DNA of 64,000 nucleotides from Pseudomonas sp. 14P_8.1_Bac3 (GCF_025466085.1 NZ_JANLOD010000048.1:275896-339895); one strand, 5' to 3'; shown: positions 8,853 through 20,424, counted from the stretch's first letter. The notes: a model not told the origin generated them from the sequence alone. A program made the numbers and translations.

Positions 8853-10463
8853 TCAGCACACGGCGATATGCGAATCGGTACGCGGCTCGGTGCCCCCGCA
8901 CAGCACACCGGTTTGCGGATCGCGCAGGATGATTTGCCCGCGCCCGTAACTCGTCAGGTCGCACACCACTTGTACCTCGTGCCCGCGTCGAGCCAGTGCC
9001 GCCGCCATGTCTCGCGATGCGCCCTGCTCGATCCCGATTTTCAAGCCGCCCAGCCATTGCCAGCGTGGTGCATCCAGCGCTGCCTGCGGGTTGAGGCCGA
9101 AATCCACCAGGTTCATGACCATCTGCACATGCCCTTGCGGCTGCATGTAACCGCCCATCACGCCGAACGGTCCCATCGCCACGCCATCCTTGCTCAGGAA
9201 ACCCGGGATGATCGTGTGAAAGGTCTTTTTGCCCGGCGCCAGGCAGTTGGCATGGGCAGGATCGAGGCTGAATTCTTCACCGCGATTTTGCAGGGCGATG
9301 CCGCTGTCGGGCAGTACCACGCCGGAGCCGAAGCCGTGGTAGTTGCTCTGAATGAACGACACCATGTTGCCTTCGGCATCGGCGGTGGCCAGGTACACCG
9401 TGCCACTGGCGTGCGGGTCCCCGGGCTGCGGCGCCTGCGCGCGTTCGGCGATTTGTGCGCGCCGGTGCGCGGCGTAGTGGTCGCTGAGCAGATCGTCCAC
9501 CGCCACACGCATGTGTTCCGGATCGGTGATGTAGTGCAGGCCGTCGCTGTAGGCGAGTTTCATTGCCTCCAGTTGACGGTGCCAGGTCTGCTGGCTGTCG
9601 CGGTGATCAAACTCAAAGCCTTCGAGGATTTTCAAGGTCATCAACGCGACGAGGCCCTGGCCGCTGGGTGGAATCTCCCAGACGTCGACACCGCGATAGT
9701 TGACCTTGATCGGATCGACCCATTGCGCGCGGTAATCGCGCAGATCACTGGCGCGCAGATAACCGCCAGTGGCTTGGGAATGCGCGTCGAGCCGTTGTGC
9801 CAGGGCGCCGCGATACAGGCTCTCGCACTCGGTGTTCGCCAGCTCCGTCAGCGTCCGGGCTTGCGCCGGGTTGCGGAACATCTCGCCGGCGCGAGGCGCG
9901 CGCCCCTCGATCAGGAAGGTCTCGAACCAGCTGTCGAGCACCGCGTCGCGATCCGGGGTGAAACCCTCCAGCGCCGTTTGCCATTGCAGCGCGACCACCG
10001 GCGACACCGGAAAGCCGTCGCGCGCCAGGCTGATCGCCGGTTGCAGCAGGTCGACAAAAGGCAGGCGGCCGAAGCGTCTGGACAACTCGGCCCAGGCCGA
10101 CGGGCAACCTGGCACGGTGACCGGCGTCCAGCCGTGCAGGGGCATTTTTTCATGCCCGGCAGCTTTCACCGCGTCGATGCTCAGGCTTTGCGGTGCGGCG
10201 CCGTTGGCGTTCAACCCGTGCAATTTGTCCTGGGTCCAGACCAGCGCAAAGGCGTCACCGCCGATGCCGCAGCCGGTCGGTTCAACCACGGTCAGCGCCG
10301 CAGCGGTGGCAATCGCCGCGTCGATGGCATTGCCGCCCCTGCGCATGATTTCAATGCCGGCTTCGGCGGCCAGTGGCTGGGACGCGGCGACCATGCCGCG
10401 CTTGGCGAACACGCTTTGACGCTGCGAGGCGTAGGGATACTCGTGGGCAGAAAATTCGAACAT
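8853..10463 (-). CDS. Gamma-glutamyltransferase-family protein lacking a signal peptide
   Basis: A 536-residue Ntn-hydrolase precursor. The family core is clear: GMVAASQPLAAEAG, RRGGNAIDAAIA, TGCGIGGDAF, and the autocleavage/nucleophile Thr355 in SGTVYLATADAEGN, followed by the small-subunit motif SNYHGFGSG. Classical Ggt enzymes are exported, but no signal peptide is seen from the ATG at 10463, and the frame upstream (33 codons) has none either. A cytoplasmic YwrD-like enzyme acting on imported gamma-glutamyl or related compounds is the likeliest reading. It is the last gene after an amino acid ABC transporter on the same strand, with a single REP unit in the 129-bp gap. Confidence 0.85.
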   Translation of the reverse strand: MFEFSAHEYPYASQRQSVFAKRGMVAASQPLAAEAGIEIMRRGGNAIDAAIATAAALTVVEPTGCGIGGDAFALVWTQDKLHGLNANGAAPQSLSIDAVKAAGHEKMPLHGWTPVTVPGCPSAWAELSRRFGRLPFVDLLQPAISLARDGFPVSPVVALQWQTALEGFTPDRDAVLDSWFETFLIEGRAPRAGEMFRNPAQARTLTELANTECESLYRGALAQRLDAHSQATGGYLRASDLRDYRAQWVDPIKVNYRGVDVWEIPPSGQGLVALMTLKILEGFEFDHRDSQQTWHRQLEAMKLAYSDGLHYITDPEHMRVAVDDLLSDHYAAHRRAQIAERAQAPQPGDPHASGTVYLATADAEGNMVSFIQSNYHGFGSGVVLPDSGIALQNRGEEFSLDPAHANCLAPGKKTFHTIIPGFLSKDGVAMGPFGVMGGYMQPQGHVQMVMNLVDFGLNPQAALDAPRWQWLGGLKIGIEQGASRDMAAALARRGHEVQVVCDLTSYGRGQIILRDPQTGVLCGGTEPRTDSHIAVC

Positions 10464-10553
10464 GGCAGGACTCACACAAAAATAATGTTTTGAGCAGGCG
10501 CTGGCTTGCCTGGGTGGCAGCTGCGAATTCGCCGCACAATTCAGGGGCGCTTT

Positions 10554-10577
10554 CGCCAGCAAGCCGGCGCCTACAGA
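10554..10577. repeat. Single REP unit (CCGGC family)
   Basis: The core CGCCAGCAAGCCGGCGCCTA matches one arm of the inverted pair at 12994-13081. It lies in the gap between the ABC ATPase and the glutamyltransferase gene. Confidence 0.7.
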
Positions 10578-10592
10578 ACGTGTTCACAACGC

Positions 10593-11372
10593 TCACAACA
10601 CCCGGCTGAGAAACGCGCGGGTACGGGCGTGCTTGGGCTGGCTGAAGATCTGTTCCGGCGGGCCTTGCTCGATCAACTCGCCTTGATCGAGCACCACCAC
10701 GCGGTCCGCCACCTCACGGGCAAAGCCCATCTCGTGGGTAACCACGACCATGGTCATGCCCTCCTCCGCCAGCTCCTTCATGACGTGCAGCACTTCGCCC
10801 ACTGTCTCCGGGTCCAGCGCACTGGTGGGTTCGTCGAACAACATCGCCTGGGGCTTCATCGCCAAGGCGCGGGCGATGGCCACCCGTTGCTGCTGGCCAC
10901 CGGACAACATCGACGGATAGTGGTCGGCCTTTTCCGCCAGCCCTACGCGCTTGAGCAGCGCTCTCGCCTGCTCCACTGCCGCCGCGCGTGCCACACCGAG
11001 CACCTGGATCGGCGCCTCGATGATGTTTTCCAGTGCGGTCATGTGCGGGAACAGGTTGAAGCGCTGGAACACCATGCCGATGTCCCGGCGCTGGCGAGCG
11101 ATGTTGCGTTCCGAATCCTTCACCAGCTTGCCGTTGGCTTTAGTGCGATAGCCCATCGGCTGGCCACTGACGCGGATCTGCCCGGACTGGATGTCTTCCA
11201 GCAGATTGATGCAGCGAATGAACGTGGTTTTGCCCGAACCGGACGCACCGATCAGCACCACCACTTCACCGCGTCGCACTTGCAGCGAGATGCCCTTGAG
11301 AATCTCCAGGTCGCCGAAGGATTTGTGAATATCCAGCGCTTCGATGACCAGTTCTTCACTCATGTGCGCCAT
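10593..11372 (-). CDS. Polar amino acid ABC transporter ATPase (GlnQ/HisP type)
   Basis: A 259-residue ABC ATPase with Walker A (GASGSGKTT, about 42-50), Q-loop ([11 protein letters not shown]), signature LSGGQQQR, Walker B ([12 protein letters not shown]) and H-loop (VVVTHEMG). It energises uptake together with the permease and binding protein encoded just upstream. GAGGGG precedes the first ATG with good spacing; a second ATG three codons on is the alternative. Only one base separates it from the permease stop. Confidence 0.9.
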   Translation of the reverse strand: MAHMSEELVIEALDIHKSFGDLEILKGISLQVRRGEVVVLIGASGSGKTTFIRCINLLEDIQSGQIRVSGQPMGYRTKANGKLVKDSERNIARQRRDIGMVFQRFNLFPHMTALENIIEAPIQVLGVARAAAVEQARALLKRVGLAEKADHYPSMLSGGQQQRVAIARALAMKPQAMLFDEPTSALDPETVGEVLHVMKELAEEGMTMVVVTHEMGFAREVADRVVVLDQGELIEQGPPEQIFSQPKHARTRAFLSRVL

Positions 11373-11373
11373 T

Positions 11374-12141
11374 TCAACGCCCCCTCAGCAGTTTCATGGT
11401 AGTGCGCCCGAACAGGCGGCTGGCGGCGGGCGCAGGCCGGTCAGACTGGCCGAAGCGCGTTTCGAGCCAGCGCTGGAAAAAGCCCCAGAGCGTGGTCAAG
11501 GCGAGGAAGTAGATGGCAACCACCAGGTACAACTCGAACACGCGGAAGGTCGCGGAGGTGACCATTTGCGTGCTGAGCAGCAGTTCCTGCACGCCAATGA
11601 CGCTGACCAGCGTGGTGTTTTTCAGCATCACGTTGAACTCGTTGCCCAGCGGCGGCACGATCACCCGGAACGCCTGAGGCAGCACAATGCGCCGCATCAA
11701 TTTGGGGAAGGTCATGCCCAGGGAACGCCCGGCTTCGTACTGGCCCTTGTCGACCGCGCCGATACCGGCACGGATGATCTCGGCCATGTACGCGCCCTCG
11801 TTCAGGCCCAGGGCGATGATCGCTGCCTGGATATTGCCCGGCACAATGAACCAGCCGAGGTCGAGATCTTCGAAGCGGAAAATCCCTCCGGCCGCCAGCG
11901 CCGTGTACAGAAACACGATCTGCACCAGCAGCGGCGTGCCGCGCATCAGCCACACATAAAACCGCACCGGGTACTGCAACAGCGGGTTGCTCGACAGCTT
12001 CATCAACGCGGCAATCAATCCCAGCACGCAGCCAAGCAGCATTGCCGACACGCTGATCAGGCAGGTCAACCAAAGCCCGGTCAGGTACACATCGCTGGGT
12101 TGCAGCAGGTACTGCCAGAACACATCCCAATTGAAATTCAT
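11374..12141 (-). CDS. Polar amino acid ABC transporter permease (HisM/GlnP type)
   Basis: A 255-residue membrane protein with about five hydrophobic helices. The coupling loop is recognisable as [21 protein letters not shown], the EAA motif of PAAT permeases. Only one permease gene is present, so it may act as a homodimer. The start at 12141 follows a GGGCGG stretch; the frame extends 14 codons upstream into the end of the binding-protein gene. Confidence 0.88.
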   Translation of the reverse strand: MNFNWDVFWQYLLQPSDVYLTGLWLTCLISVSAMLLGCVLGLIAALMKLSSNPLLQYPVRFYVWLMRGTPLLVQIVFLYTALAAGGIFRFEDLDLGWFIVPGNIQAAIIALGLNEGAYMAEIIRAGIGAVDKGQYEAGRSLGMTFPKLMRRIVLPQAFRVIVPPLGNEFNVMLKNTTLVSVIGVQELLLSTQMVTSATFRVFELYLVVAIYFLALTTLWGFFQRWLETRFGQSDRPAPAASRLFGRTTMKLLRGR

Positions 12142-12152
12142 CGCATCCGCCC

Positions 12153-12959
12153 TCAGTCCAGTTTGTCGCTGTCGACATGCCATTTGCCCAAGAGCGCGGC
12201 GTAGCTGCCGTCGGCGCGCATGCCTTGCAGGACTTCGGTCAGGGCAGCGGTCAGCTGCGGATCGCTTTTACGCACGCCGAAACCGGTGAGGATGCGGTTG
12301 AACGCGGGCACTGCCGACTGGAACAGGTCTGGCGCCAGTTGTTGATAGTGCCCGGCGGATTCCACGGTGGTGCCGAACGCATCGACCTGGTTGATGCGCA
12401 GTGCCTGGAAGGCATCGGCGTCGACGTTGTAGACGACCAGTTTCATCGGCGCCTTGCCGGCTGCTTCGAGCTTTTCGTTTTCCTTGCCGAGCAGCATGCG
12501 GATGGTCGAACCGTTGCTGACCGCCACCTTGAGTCCGGACAGATCCTCCAAGGTATTCACCGATTTCGGATTGCCCTTGGGCACCACGATCGACTGACTG
12601 GAATACATGAAGTTGACAATATCGATCACCTCGCGGCGTTCGGGTTTGTCGAACAGCTGGTCTACGATCATGTCGCACTGTTGCGCGAGCAACGCCGGGA
12701 TCAGCCCGGCGAACGGCGAGATCCGCCATTCGACTTTCTTGTCCCCCAGGCGCTGGGCAATCGCCTCGCCCATGTCGACCTGCAAGCCGACCGGCTTTTG
12801 CTTGAGGTCAAACGACACCAGCGGTGGCGAGTCCATGCCGGAGCAGTAGACGATTTTCTCGCTCTTGCTCAAACGCTCCGGCAATTCGGGGGTGGCGAAG
12901 GCCGACAGGGAACAGAGACTCAGGGTGACAACGGCAACTAACGCGCAAGACTTGGGCAT
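12153..12959 (-). CDS. Periplasmic amino acid-binding protein (SBP_bac_3)
   Basis: A 268-residue exported binding protein. The signal peptide is MPKSCALVAVVTLSLCSLSAFA. The body carries the family segments MGEAIAQRLG, FAGLIPALLAQQCDMIVD and GLKVAVSNGSTI. It is the first gene of the transporter operon, and a REP pair separates it from the GntR regulator upstream. The ligand is unknown. Linkage to a gamma-glutamyltransferase-family gene makes a glutamyl compound, opine-like or modified amino acid worth testing. Confidence 0.88.
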   Translation of the reverse strand: MPKSCALVAVVTLSLCSLSAFATPELPERLSKSEKIVYCSGMDSPPLVSFDLKQKPVGLQVDMGEAIAQRLGDKKVEWRISPFAGLIPALLAQQCDMIVDQLFDKPERREVIDIVNFMYSSQSIVVPKGNPKSVNTLEDLSGLKVAVSNGSTIRMLLGKENEKLEAAGKAPMKLVVYNVDADAFQALRINQVDAFGTTVESAGHYQQLAPDLFQSAVPAFNRILTGFGVRKSDPQLTAALTEVLQGMRADGSYAALLGKWHVDSDKLD

Positions 12960-12993
12960 GGCAAGACTCCAGGGTGTGCTGCAACGGATGTCC

Positions 12994-13081
12994 TTTGTAG
13001 GAGCCGGCTTGCCGGCGATAGCGGCTGACTGAGCGAGGCAAGGCTTGAGGCCCGATCGCCAGCAAGCCGGCTCCTACAAGG
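12994..13081. repeat. Inverted REP pair (CCGGC family)
   Basis: Two arms, TTGTAGGAGCCGGCTTGCC and its near-complement GGCAAGCC/CAGCAAGCCGGCTCCTAC, face each other about 35 bp apart between the binding-protein start and the GntR stop. Confidence 0.85.
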
Positions 13082-13088
13082 GTTCGGA

Positions 13089-13757
13089 TTACTGGTGAGC
13101 TTCGAGAAACTGGATCAGGCGCGGGATGGTGCCTTCGATGTGCTCGCACACCACTTGCGCAGCTTTGTCCGGATCCCCGGAACGCAACGCGGCGACAATC
13201 GAGGCGTGTTCGTCCCGGGCGCTGCGGGGTTTGTCGGCGTGTTGCAGCCACAGGCGCATGTGCGGCTCGATCACCGAATACAGCGCGCTGATCTGGCGCA
13301 TCAACCGCGGACGCTCACTGAGGCTGCACAGGTACTCATGGAAAGCCCGGTGGCGACTGACCCATTCGGCGCCGTCTTCGCGGAAGTCGTCCATGTCATC
13401 GAGCATCCGCTCCAGATGACTGAAGTGCCGCTCGGTCATCTTGGTCACGGCCACCCGGATCGCCAGGCCTTCAAGGGCGCTGCGCATCTCGAACACTTCG
13501 CGCATTTCGTCGATGTTCAGACCGCGCACGATGGCGCCGCGATTGGGCCGCAGCGTCACCAGGCCATCCGCATCCAGGCGCCGAAAGGCCTCGCGCACCG
13601 GCATCCGGCTCATGCCGATTTCACCGGCGATGTCCTCGGCAATCAGCCGCTCACCGGTGCGGTAACGTCCTTTGCAAATGGCTTCGAGCAGAAAGTTGTA
13701 AGCCTCCTCCTCAGCGGTGACGGGCTGACGCTCTGTGTAAACCGGGGCGAACTTCAT
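13089..13757 (-). CDS. GntR-family transcriptional regulator, FCD subfamily
   Basis: A 222-residue regulator. The N-terminal winged helix has GRYRTGERLIAEDIAGEIGM, SRMPVREAFRRLDADGLV and RPNRGAIVRG; the C-terminal FCD ligand domain has MREVFEMRSALEG, a HRAFHEYL segment and a late His in VCEHIEG, likely metal or carboxylate ligands. The ATG at 13757 is preferred over a TTG ten codons upstream because AAAAGGTG sits in front of it. It is transcribed in the same direction as the ABC transporter and glutamyltransferase genes and is probably their regulator. Confidence 0.88.
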   Translation of the reverse strand: MKFAPVYTERQPVTAEEEAYNFLLEAICKGRYRTGERLIAEDIAGEIGMSRMPVREAFRRLDADGLVTLRPNRGAIVRGLNIDEMREVFEMRSALEGLAIRVAVTKMTERHFSHLERMLDDMDDFREDGAEWVSRHRAFHEYLCSLSERPRLMRQISALYSVIEPHMRLWLQHADKPRSARDEHASIVAALRSGDPDKAAQVVCEHIEGTIPRLIQFLEAHQ

Positions 13758-13768
13758 GGGCGGCACCT

Positions 13769-13785
13769 TTTGTATTTTTGTATCC
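13769..13785 (-). promoter_or_regulatory. Tandem ATACAAAA repeat over the GntR leader, candidate operator
   Basis: On the minus strand ATACAAAA occurs twice in direct succession, ending at the GntR ribosome site. FCD regulators often bind TTGTATACAA-like elements, so this could be an autoregulatory site. Inference only. Confidence 0.35.
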
Positions 13786-13973
13786 AATTATCCATGAAGC
13801 CAAAACAGCATATTGCGTGCCAGTTCACGCTGATTGGTTTTAGGTGATTGATTCGATTGGTTTATTGAGCGAGTGAAGATTTTTCAGCGTGTTTCTTTTG
13901 AGGCACGAGCGGGTTGAAATGCCCCAAGCCGTGGCGTGGTGCTACGGAAAAGTGCAGGCAAGTAACACAGACG

Positions 13974-14870
13974 CTAGCGCCTCAGGGTCTCACTGGGCAA
14001 TTCTTTGAACAGCGCGCGGTAGCTGCTGGAGAACCGACCCAGATGCCAGAACGACCACTGCATCGCCACTTCAGCGACGGTGGTGTCCAGCGGCGAGCGG
14101 CTGAGCAGTTCGCGGTGGGCGCTGTTGAGGCGGCGCAGGCGCAGCCAGTGGGTGGGCGTCATGCCGGTGTAGGCCTTGAACGCATGCTGCAACTGACGCA
14201 GCGAAACCCCGGCGATTTGCGACAGCTCCATCAGGTTCAGGGTTTCTTCGGGGGAATCGGCGGCCCACTCACCGATGCGCTTCATCACCGCCCGTTCTTC
14301 GGTGCGGCGCTGCAAACCGCCGCGATCCAGGCAGACGCAGGCGTTGTCGAGGATGTACAGGCAGTCCTCCAGCAACTGTTGGGTCAACGCTTCTTTGCTC
14401 GGTGGGTCGAGGGTCTGCGCCAGGCGGGTCAGGGTCCCGCTCAGCCAGCGACAGAACAACGCGTTCTGCCCTGAATTGAGCGGCGCCATGAACAAGCCTT
14501 CCAGCCGGGCGACATTCAGGCCGTGGCGCTGGACGAAATCCGGCCCGAACACCACGGCGATTTCCTGGTAGTTCTCCGGCGTGATCCAGATGTTGCGGCT
14601 TTCTTCATTCAACACGTACAGCGCGTTATCGCTGCGATCGAAACAGAACGCCAGCGAGCCCTCCGGCGCGCTGAAATTCTGCTCGACCCGGGTGTTCATC
14701 TGTTCTTCGTAGATCTCGACACCTTGCAGGTCGAGGTAGCGCACGCGCCCGGCGAAATGACCCGGCGACATCTGCTGGTAATGCTGGACCCAACCAGGCG
14801 TGGCGCGGATTTGCTCGGCGACGTCGGCGGTGTCGAACGCTTGGACCTGTAACGGGTTGAACGTTGTCAT
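13974..14870 (-). CDS. AraC-family transcriptional regulator
   Basis: A 298-residue protein. The C-terminal third (about 195-295) holds the two AraC helix-turn-helix motifs (LMELSQIAGVSLRQLQHAFK and TVAEVAMQWSFWHLGRFSSS). The N-terminal part resembles the EutR/ethanolamine-type regulators in length and spacing but has no certain ligand signature. AAGG precedes the ATG. It is divergent from the glutamine-synthetase-like gene and so is the obvious candidate regulator of that amine-degradation module. Confidence 0.85.
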   Translation of the reverse strand: MTTFNPLQVQAFDTADVAEQIRATPGWVQHYQQMSPGHFAGRVRYLDLQGVEIYEEQMNTRVEQNFSAPEGSLAFCFDRSDNALYVLNEESRNIWITPENYQEIAVVFGPDFVQRHGLNVARLEGLFMAPLNSGQNALFCRWLSGTLTRLAQTLDPPSKEALTQQLLEDCLYILDNACVCLDRGGLQRRTEERAVMKRIGEWAADSPEETLNLMELSQIAGVSLRQLQHAFKAYTGMTPTHWLRLRRLNSAHRELLSRSPLDTTVAEVAMQWSFWHLGRFSSSYRALFKELPSETLRR

Positions 14871-14889
14871 GAGTGACCTTACGCACTCG

Positions 14890-14907
14890 TTTGGTGCGCT
14901 TTGGTGC
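14890..14907. promoter_or_regulatory. Direct repeat TTTGGTGC x2, candidate AraC-type operator
   Basis: Two identical 8-mers start exactly 10 bp apart, one helical turn, 20 bp upstream of the AraC gene start and about 125 bp before the synthetase gene. AraC proteins commonly bind such tandem half-sites. Binding is inferred. Confidence 0.4.
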
Positions 14908-15031
14908 TGCTGAAAGTGGATAGATGGAACCTCAAGGCTCGCCCAAGATAGTCGTCAACGCGTCTCAGGGGAAGTGTGTGGTGGATGAAACCACCCTCCC
15001 CGGCGTTAATAAAACCAATAACGAGGTCTTT

Positions 15032-16390
15032 ATGAATGTCCCTTTCGATCAGCTGCTCACGTGGCTGAAAGATCACAAGATTACCGAAGTCGAGTGTGTC
15101 GTCAGCGACCTGACCGGCATTGCACGCGGCAAGATTGCACCCACCAACAAGTTCCTGCATGAGCGAGGCATGCGCCTGCCGGAAAGTGTGCTTCTGCAAA
15201 CGGTAACCGGGGACTTTGTCGACGACGACATCTACTACGACCTCCTCGACCCGGCCGACATCGATATGGTGTGCAAGCCGGTGTCGGATGCGGTCTACGT
15301 GATTCCATGGGCCATCGAGCCGACCGCGATCGTGATCCACGACACCTTCGACAAGTTCGGCAACCCGATCGAGCTGTCGCCGCGCAACGTGCTGAAGAAA
15401 GTCCTGCAGCTGTACACCGACAAGGGCTGGAAGCCGATTGTTGCACCGGAAATGGAGTTCTACCTGACCCAGCGCTGCGAAGACCCGGACTTGCCGCTCA
15501 AGGCACCGCTGGGCCGTTCGGGCCGGGCGGAAAGCGGTCGGCAGTCGTTTTCCATCGACGCCGCCAACGAGTTCGATCCGCTGTTCGAAGACGTCTACGA
15601 CTGGTGCGAACTGCAGGGCCTGGATCTCGACACGCTGATCCACGAAGACGGCCCGGCGCAGATGGAAATCAACTTCCGTCATGGCGACGCGCTGGACCTG
15701 GCCGACCAGATCACCGTGTTCAAGCGCACCATGCGCGAAGCGGCACTCAAGCACAACGTGGCGGCGACGTTCATGGCCAAGCCGATTGGCGACGAGCCGG
15801 GCAGCGCCATGCACATTCACCAGAGCGTGGTGGACATCGCCACCGGCAAGCCGATCTTCGCCGGCGACGACGGGCAAATGAGCGAGCTGTTCCTGCATTA
15901 CATTGGCGGCCTGCAGAAATACATCCCGAAAGTACTGCCGATGTTCGCGCCCAACGTGAACTCGTTCCGCCGCTTTCTTCCGGACACCTCAGCACCGGTG
16001 AACGTCGAATGGGGCGAAGAAAACCGGACTGTCGGCCTGCGTGTGCCGACCTCCAGCCCTGAAGCGATGCGCGTGGAAAACCGCTTGCCGGGCGCCGACG
16101 CCAACCCGTACCTGGCGATCGCCGCCAGCCTGTTGTGCGGCTACCTCGGCATGGTCGAGGGCGTCGAGCCGAGCGCTGCAGTCCAGGGCCGCGCCTATGA
16201 ACGACGCAACCTGCGCCTGCCCATCACGATCGAAGACGCGCTGACGCAGATGGAAGAATGCGAAACCATCGGGCGTTACCTGGGCAGCAAGTTCGTCCGG
16301 GGTTATGTCGCGGTCAAGCGTGCCGAGCACGAGAACTTCAAGCGGGTGATCAGTTCCTGGGAACGTGAGTTCCTGTTGCTGAGTGTCTAG
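15032..16390 (+). CDS. Glutamine synthetase-family protein, probable gamma-glutamylpolyamine synthetase
   Basis: A 452-residue member of the PuuA/SpuB branch of glutamine synthetases. Seen are the N-terminal VVSDLTGIARGKI, the metal/ATP segments APEMEFYL, EDGPAQMEINF, the HIHQS block after GSAMH, and NVNSFRR followed by RVPTSSPEAMRVENRLPG. Relatives ligate glutamate to putrescine or other amines using ATP. Linkage to a PotF-like binding protein and an FAD amine oxidase supports this role rather than ammonia assimilation. The ATG at 15032 has a GAGG site; the frame opens 36 codons earlier. Its exact amine is unknown. Confidence 0.87.
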   Translation: MNVPFDQLLTWLKDHKITEVECVVSDLTGIARGKIAPTNKFLHERGMRLPESVLLQTVTGDFVDDDIYYDLLDPADIDMVCKPVSDAVYVIPWAIEPTAIVIHDTFDKFGNPIELSPRNVLKKVLQLYTDKGWKPIVAPEMEFYLTQRCEDPDLPLKAPLGRSGRAESGRQSFSIDAANEFDPLFEDVYDWCELQGLDLDTLIHEDGPAQMEINFRHGDALDLADQITVFKRTMREAALKHNVAATFMAKPIGDEPGSAMHIHQSVVDIATGKPIFAGDDGQMSELFLHYIGGLQKYIPKVLPMFAPNVNSFRRFLPDTSAPVNVEWGEENRTVGLRVPTSSPEAMRVENRLPGADANPYLAIAASLLCGYLGMVEGVEPSAAVQGRAYERRNLRLPITIEDALTQMEECETIGRYLGSKFVRGYVAVKRAEHENFKRVISSWEREFLLLSV

Positions 16391-16420
16391 CAAACCAACG
16401 CTCACATGAGACCGCTTCCC

Positions 16421-18949
<2,529 letters not shown>

Positions 18950-18975
18950 CCACCCACTCGCTCACCGTGTCCTCC

Positions 18976-19060
18976 CTGTAGAAGCTGGCTTGCCGGCGAT
19001 GGCGTCCTCACCCTGCCCGCCGGGCTTGAGGCCCGATCGCCGGCAAGCCGGCTCCTCCAG
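18976..19060. repeat. Inverted REP pair (CCGGC family)
   Basis: CTGGCTTGCCGGCGAT and ATCGCCGGCAAGCCGG face each other between the FAD oxidase gene and pqiA; likely in the 3' region of the former. Confidence 0.85.
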
Positions 19061-19180
19061 TGGCGGGATGTGCAGTCGCTGCTCCTATTGTCTCGACTCG
19101 CCTTTTAATTTGCTCAATCGCTAGGCACTTCTATATTGAGGAGGTGCTCTGACTTTCCTGTCTCCTGGCGAGTGCGGCCT

Positions 19181-19777
19181 GTGGCTACGACTGACCAACT
19201 GATTATCTGCGAGCACTGCGACTGTGTGTATGAAAAAGTCACGCTCGCGAAGCATCAGAAAACCCTCTGTACGCGCTGCGGCGGCGTGCTTCAGCGCTAT
19301 AACGGCCTGACGGTGGAGCAGCGCCTGGCGCTGACGTTTACCGCGTTGATGCTGTGGGTGTTCGCCAATTTCTACCCGGTGATGAGCATCAGCCTCAAAG
19401 GCCTGAAAAACAGCGCGACGCTGTGGGATTCGGTGCTGGCCCTGAGCCTGGGTCCGATCACCTTCATTGCCCTGGTGGCGGCCATCGCCATGATCATCGC
19501 GCCGATTTTCCAGTTGCTGCTGTTGATCTGGGTCCTGAGCTACGCCCTCGCCTCCCGTCGCGCGCCGGGGTTCCGCTTCTGCATGCGCTGGCTGGAAACG
19601 CTGCGGCCCTGGAGCATGCTCGAAGTCTGCCTGCTGGGGGCAATGGTCGCGGTCATCAAGCTCGCAGGATTGCTCGACGTACTCCCCGGCATCGGCCTGT
19701 TCGCCCTGGCCGTTCTCAGCCTGATGATGATCCGCATTGCCGGGCGCGATATCCGTGATCTGTGGGACATTTTATGA
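19181..19777 (+). CDS. pqiA: PqiA-like protein, first half
   Basis: A 198-residue membrane protein equivalent to one half of E. coli PqiA: a cytoplasmic zinc-ribbon-like start (CEHCDCVY and CTRCGG) and about four transmembrane helices with FANFYPVMSI. PqiA works with MCE protein PqiB in lipid movement between the membranes. The start is uncertain: GTG at 19181 is chosen, but GTG at 19172 and TTG at 19136 are in frame and none has a convincing ribosome site. The stop overlaps the second pqiA half by 4 bp. Confidence 0.83.
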   Translation: MATTDQLIICEHCDCVYEKVTLAKHQKTLCTRCGGVLQRYNGLTVEQRLALTFTALMLWVFANFYPVMSISLKGLKNSATLWDSVLALSLGPITFIALVAAIAMIIAPIFQLLLLIWVLSYALASRRAPGFRFCMRWLETLRPWSMLEVCLLGAMVAVIKLAGLLDVLPGIGLFALAVLSLMMIRIAGRDIRDLWDIL

Positions 19778-20424
19778 CCACGCCGCCGGTCGCCAGCGAA
19801 CTCAACCTGTGCCTGTGCCACAGTTGCGGCCTAGCCTGTGACATGACCGGCGAACCCGACGAATGCGCGCGCTGCGGTGCGCCGCTGCACCGTCGCAAAT
19901 CCAACGCACTGACCCGCACCTGGGCCTTCCTCCTCACGTCCCTGGTGTTCTACATCCCTGCCAACCTGCTACCGGTGATGAACACGAAAATGGTCGGCAA
20001 CGGTGCCGACAGCACCATCATGAGCGGCGTGCTGGAGTTCTGGGAGGCCGGCGCCTGGGACATTGCCCTGATCATCTTTATCGCCAGCATCGCCGTGCCC
20101 GGCATCAAGTTCGTCGCCTTGACCCTATTGCTGGTGACCGTCCAGCGTGACAGCCAGTGGGCGCGCAAGGAACGCTCGAAAATGTACCGCTTCGTCGAAC
20201 TCATCGGCTACTGGTCGATGCTCGATGTGATCGTGGTCGCGCTGGTGGCGTCGCTGGTGAAATTCCAGGCCCTGGCCGACATCGAACCGCGCCCGGGCAT
20301 TCTGTTTTTTGGGCTGGTGGTAGTGTTCACCATGCTCTCGGCAATGAGTTTCGACCCGCGGCTGATCTGGGACACCAACCATTCGAACAACGAGGAGGTC
20401 ATGGATGAAGTCGCAAGCCACTGA
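19774..20424 (+). CDS. pqiA: PqiA-like protein, second half
   Basis: A 216-residue paralogue of the preceding gene: zinc-ribbon pairs CHSCGLACD and CARCGAPL, then four predicted helices with PANLLPVMNT and YWSMLDVIVVALVASL. The two proteins together equal the two tandem halves of E. coli PqiA, so they probably form a heterodimer in the inner membrane. ATG overlaps the previous stop, and its own stop overlaps the PqiB start by 20 bp. Confidence 0.87.
   Translation: MTTPPVASELNLCLCHSCGLACDMTGEPDECARCGAPLHRRKSNALTRTWAFLLTSLVFYIPANLLPVMNTKMVGNGADSTIMSGVLEFWEAGAWDIALIIFIASIAVPGIKFVALTLLLVTVQRDSQWARKERSKMYRFVELIGYWSMLDVIVVALVASLVKFQALADIEPRPGILFFGLVVVFTMLSAMSFDPRLIWDTNHSNNEEVMDEVASH

Noticed and set aside
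8572..8949. Plus-strand 125-codon frame between amidohydrolase and glutamyltransferase
   Set aside because: No ribosome site, no family features, and its 3' part lies antisense to the glutamyltransferase C terminus and across the hairpin.
14890..14910. Sigma-54 promoter in the TGGTGC repeats before the synthetase gene
   Set aside because: No GC doublet at the required distance from GG; the repeat is better explained as a regulator site.
14879..15898. Minus-strand 339-codon frame opposite the glutamine-synthetase-like gene
   Set aside because: Antisense shadow that would also block the AraC/synthetase promoter region.
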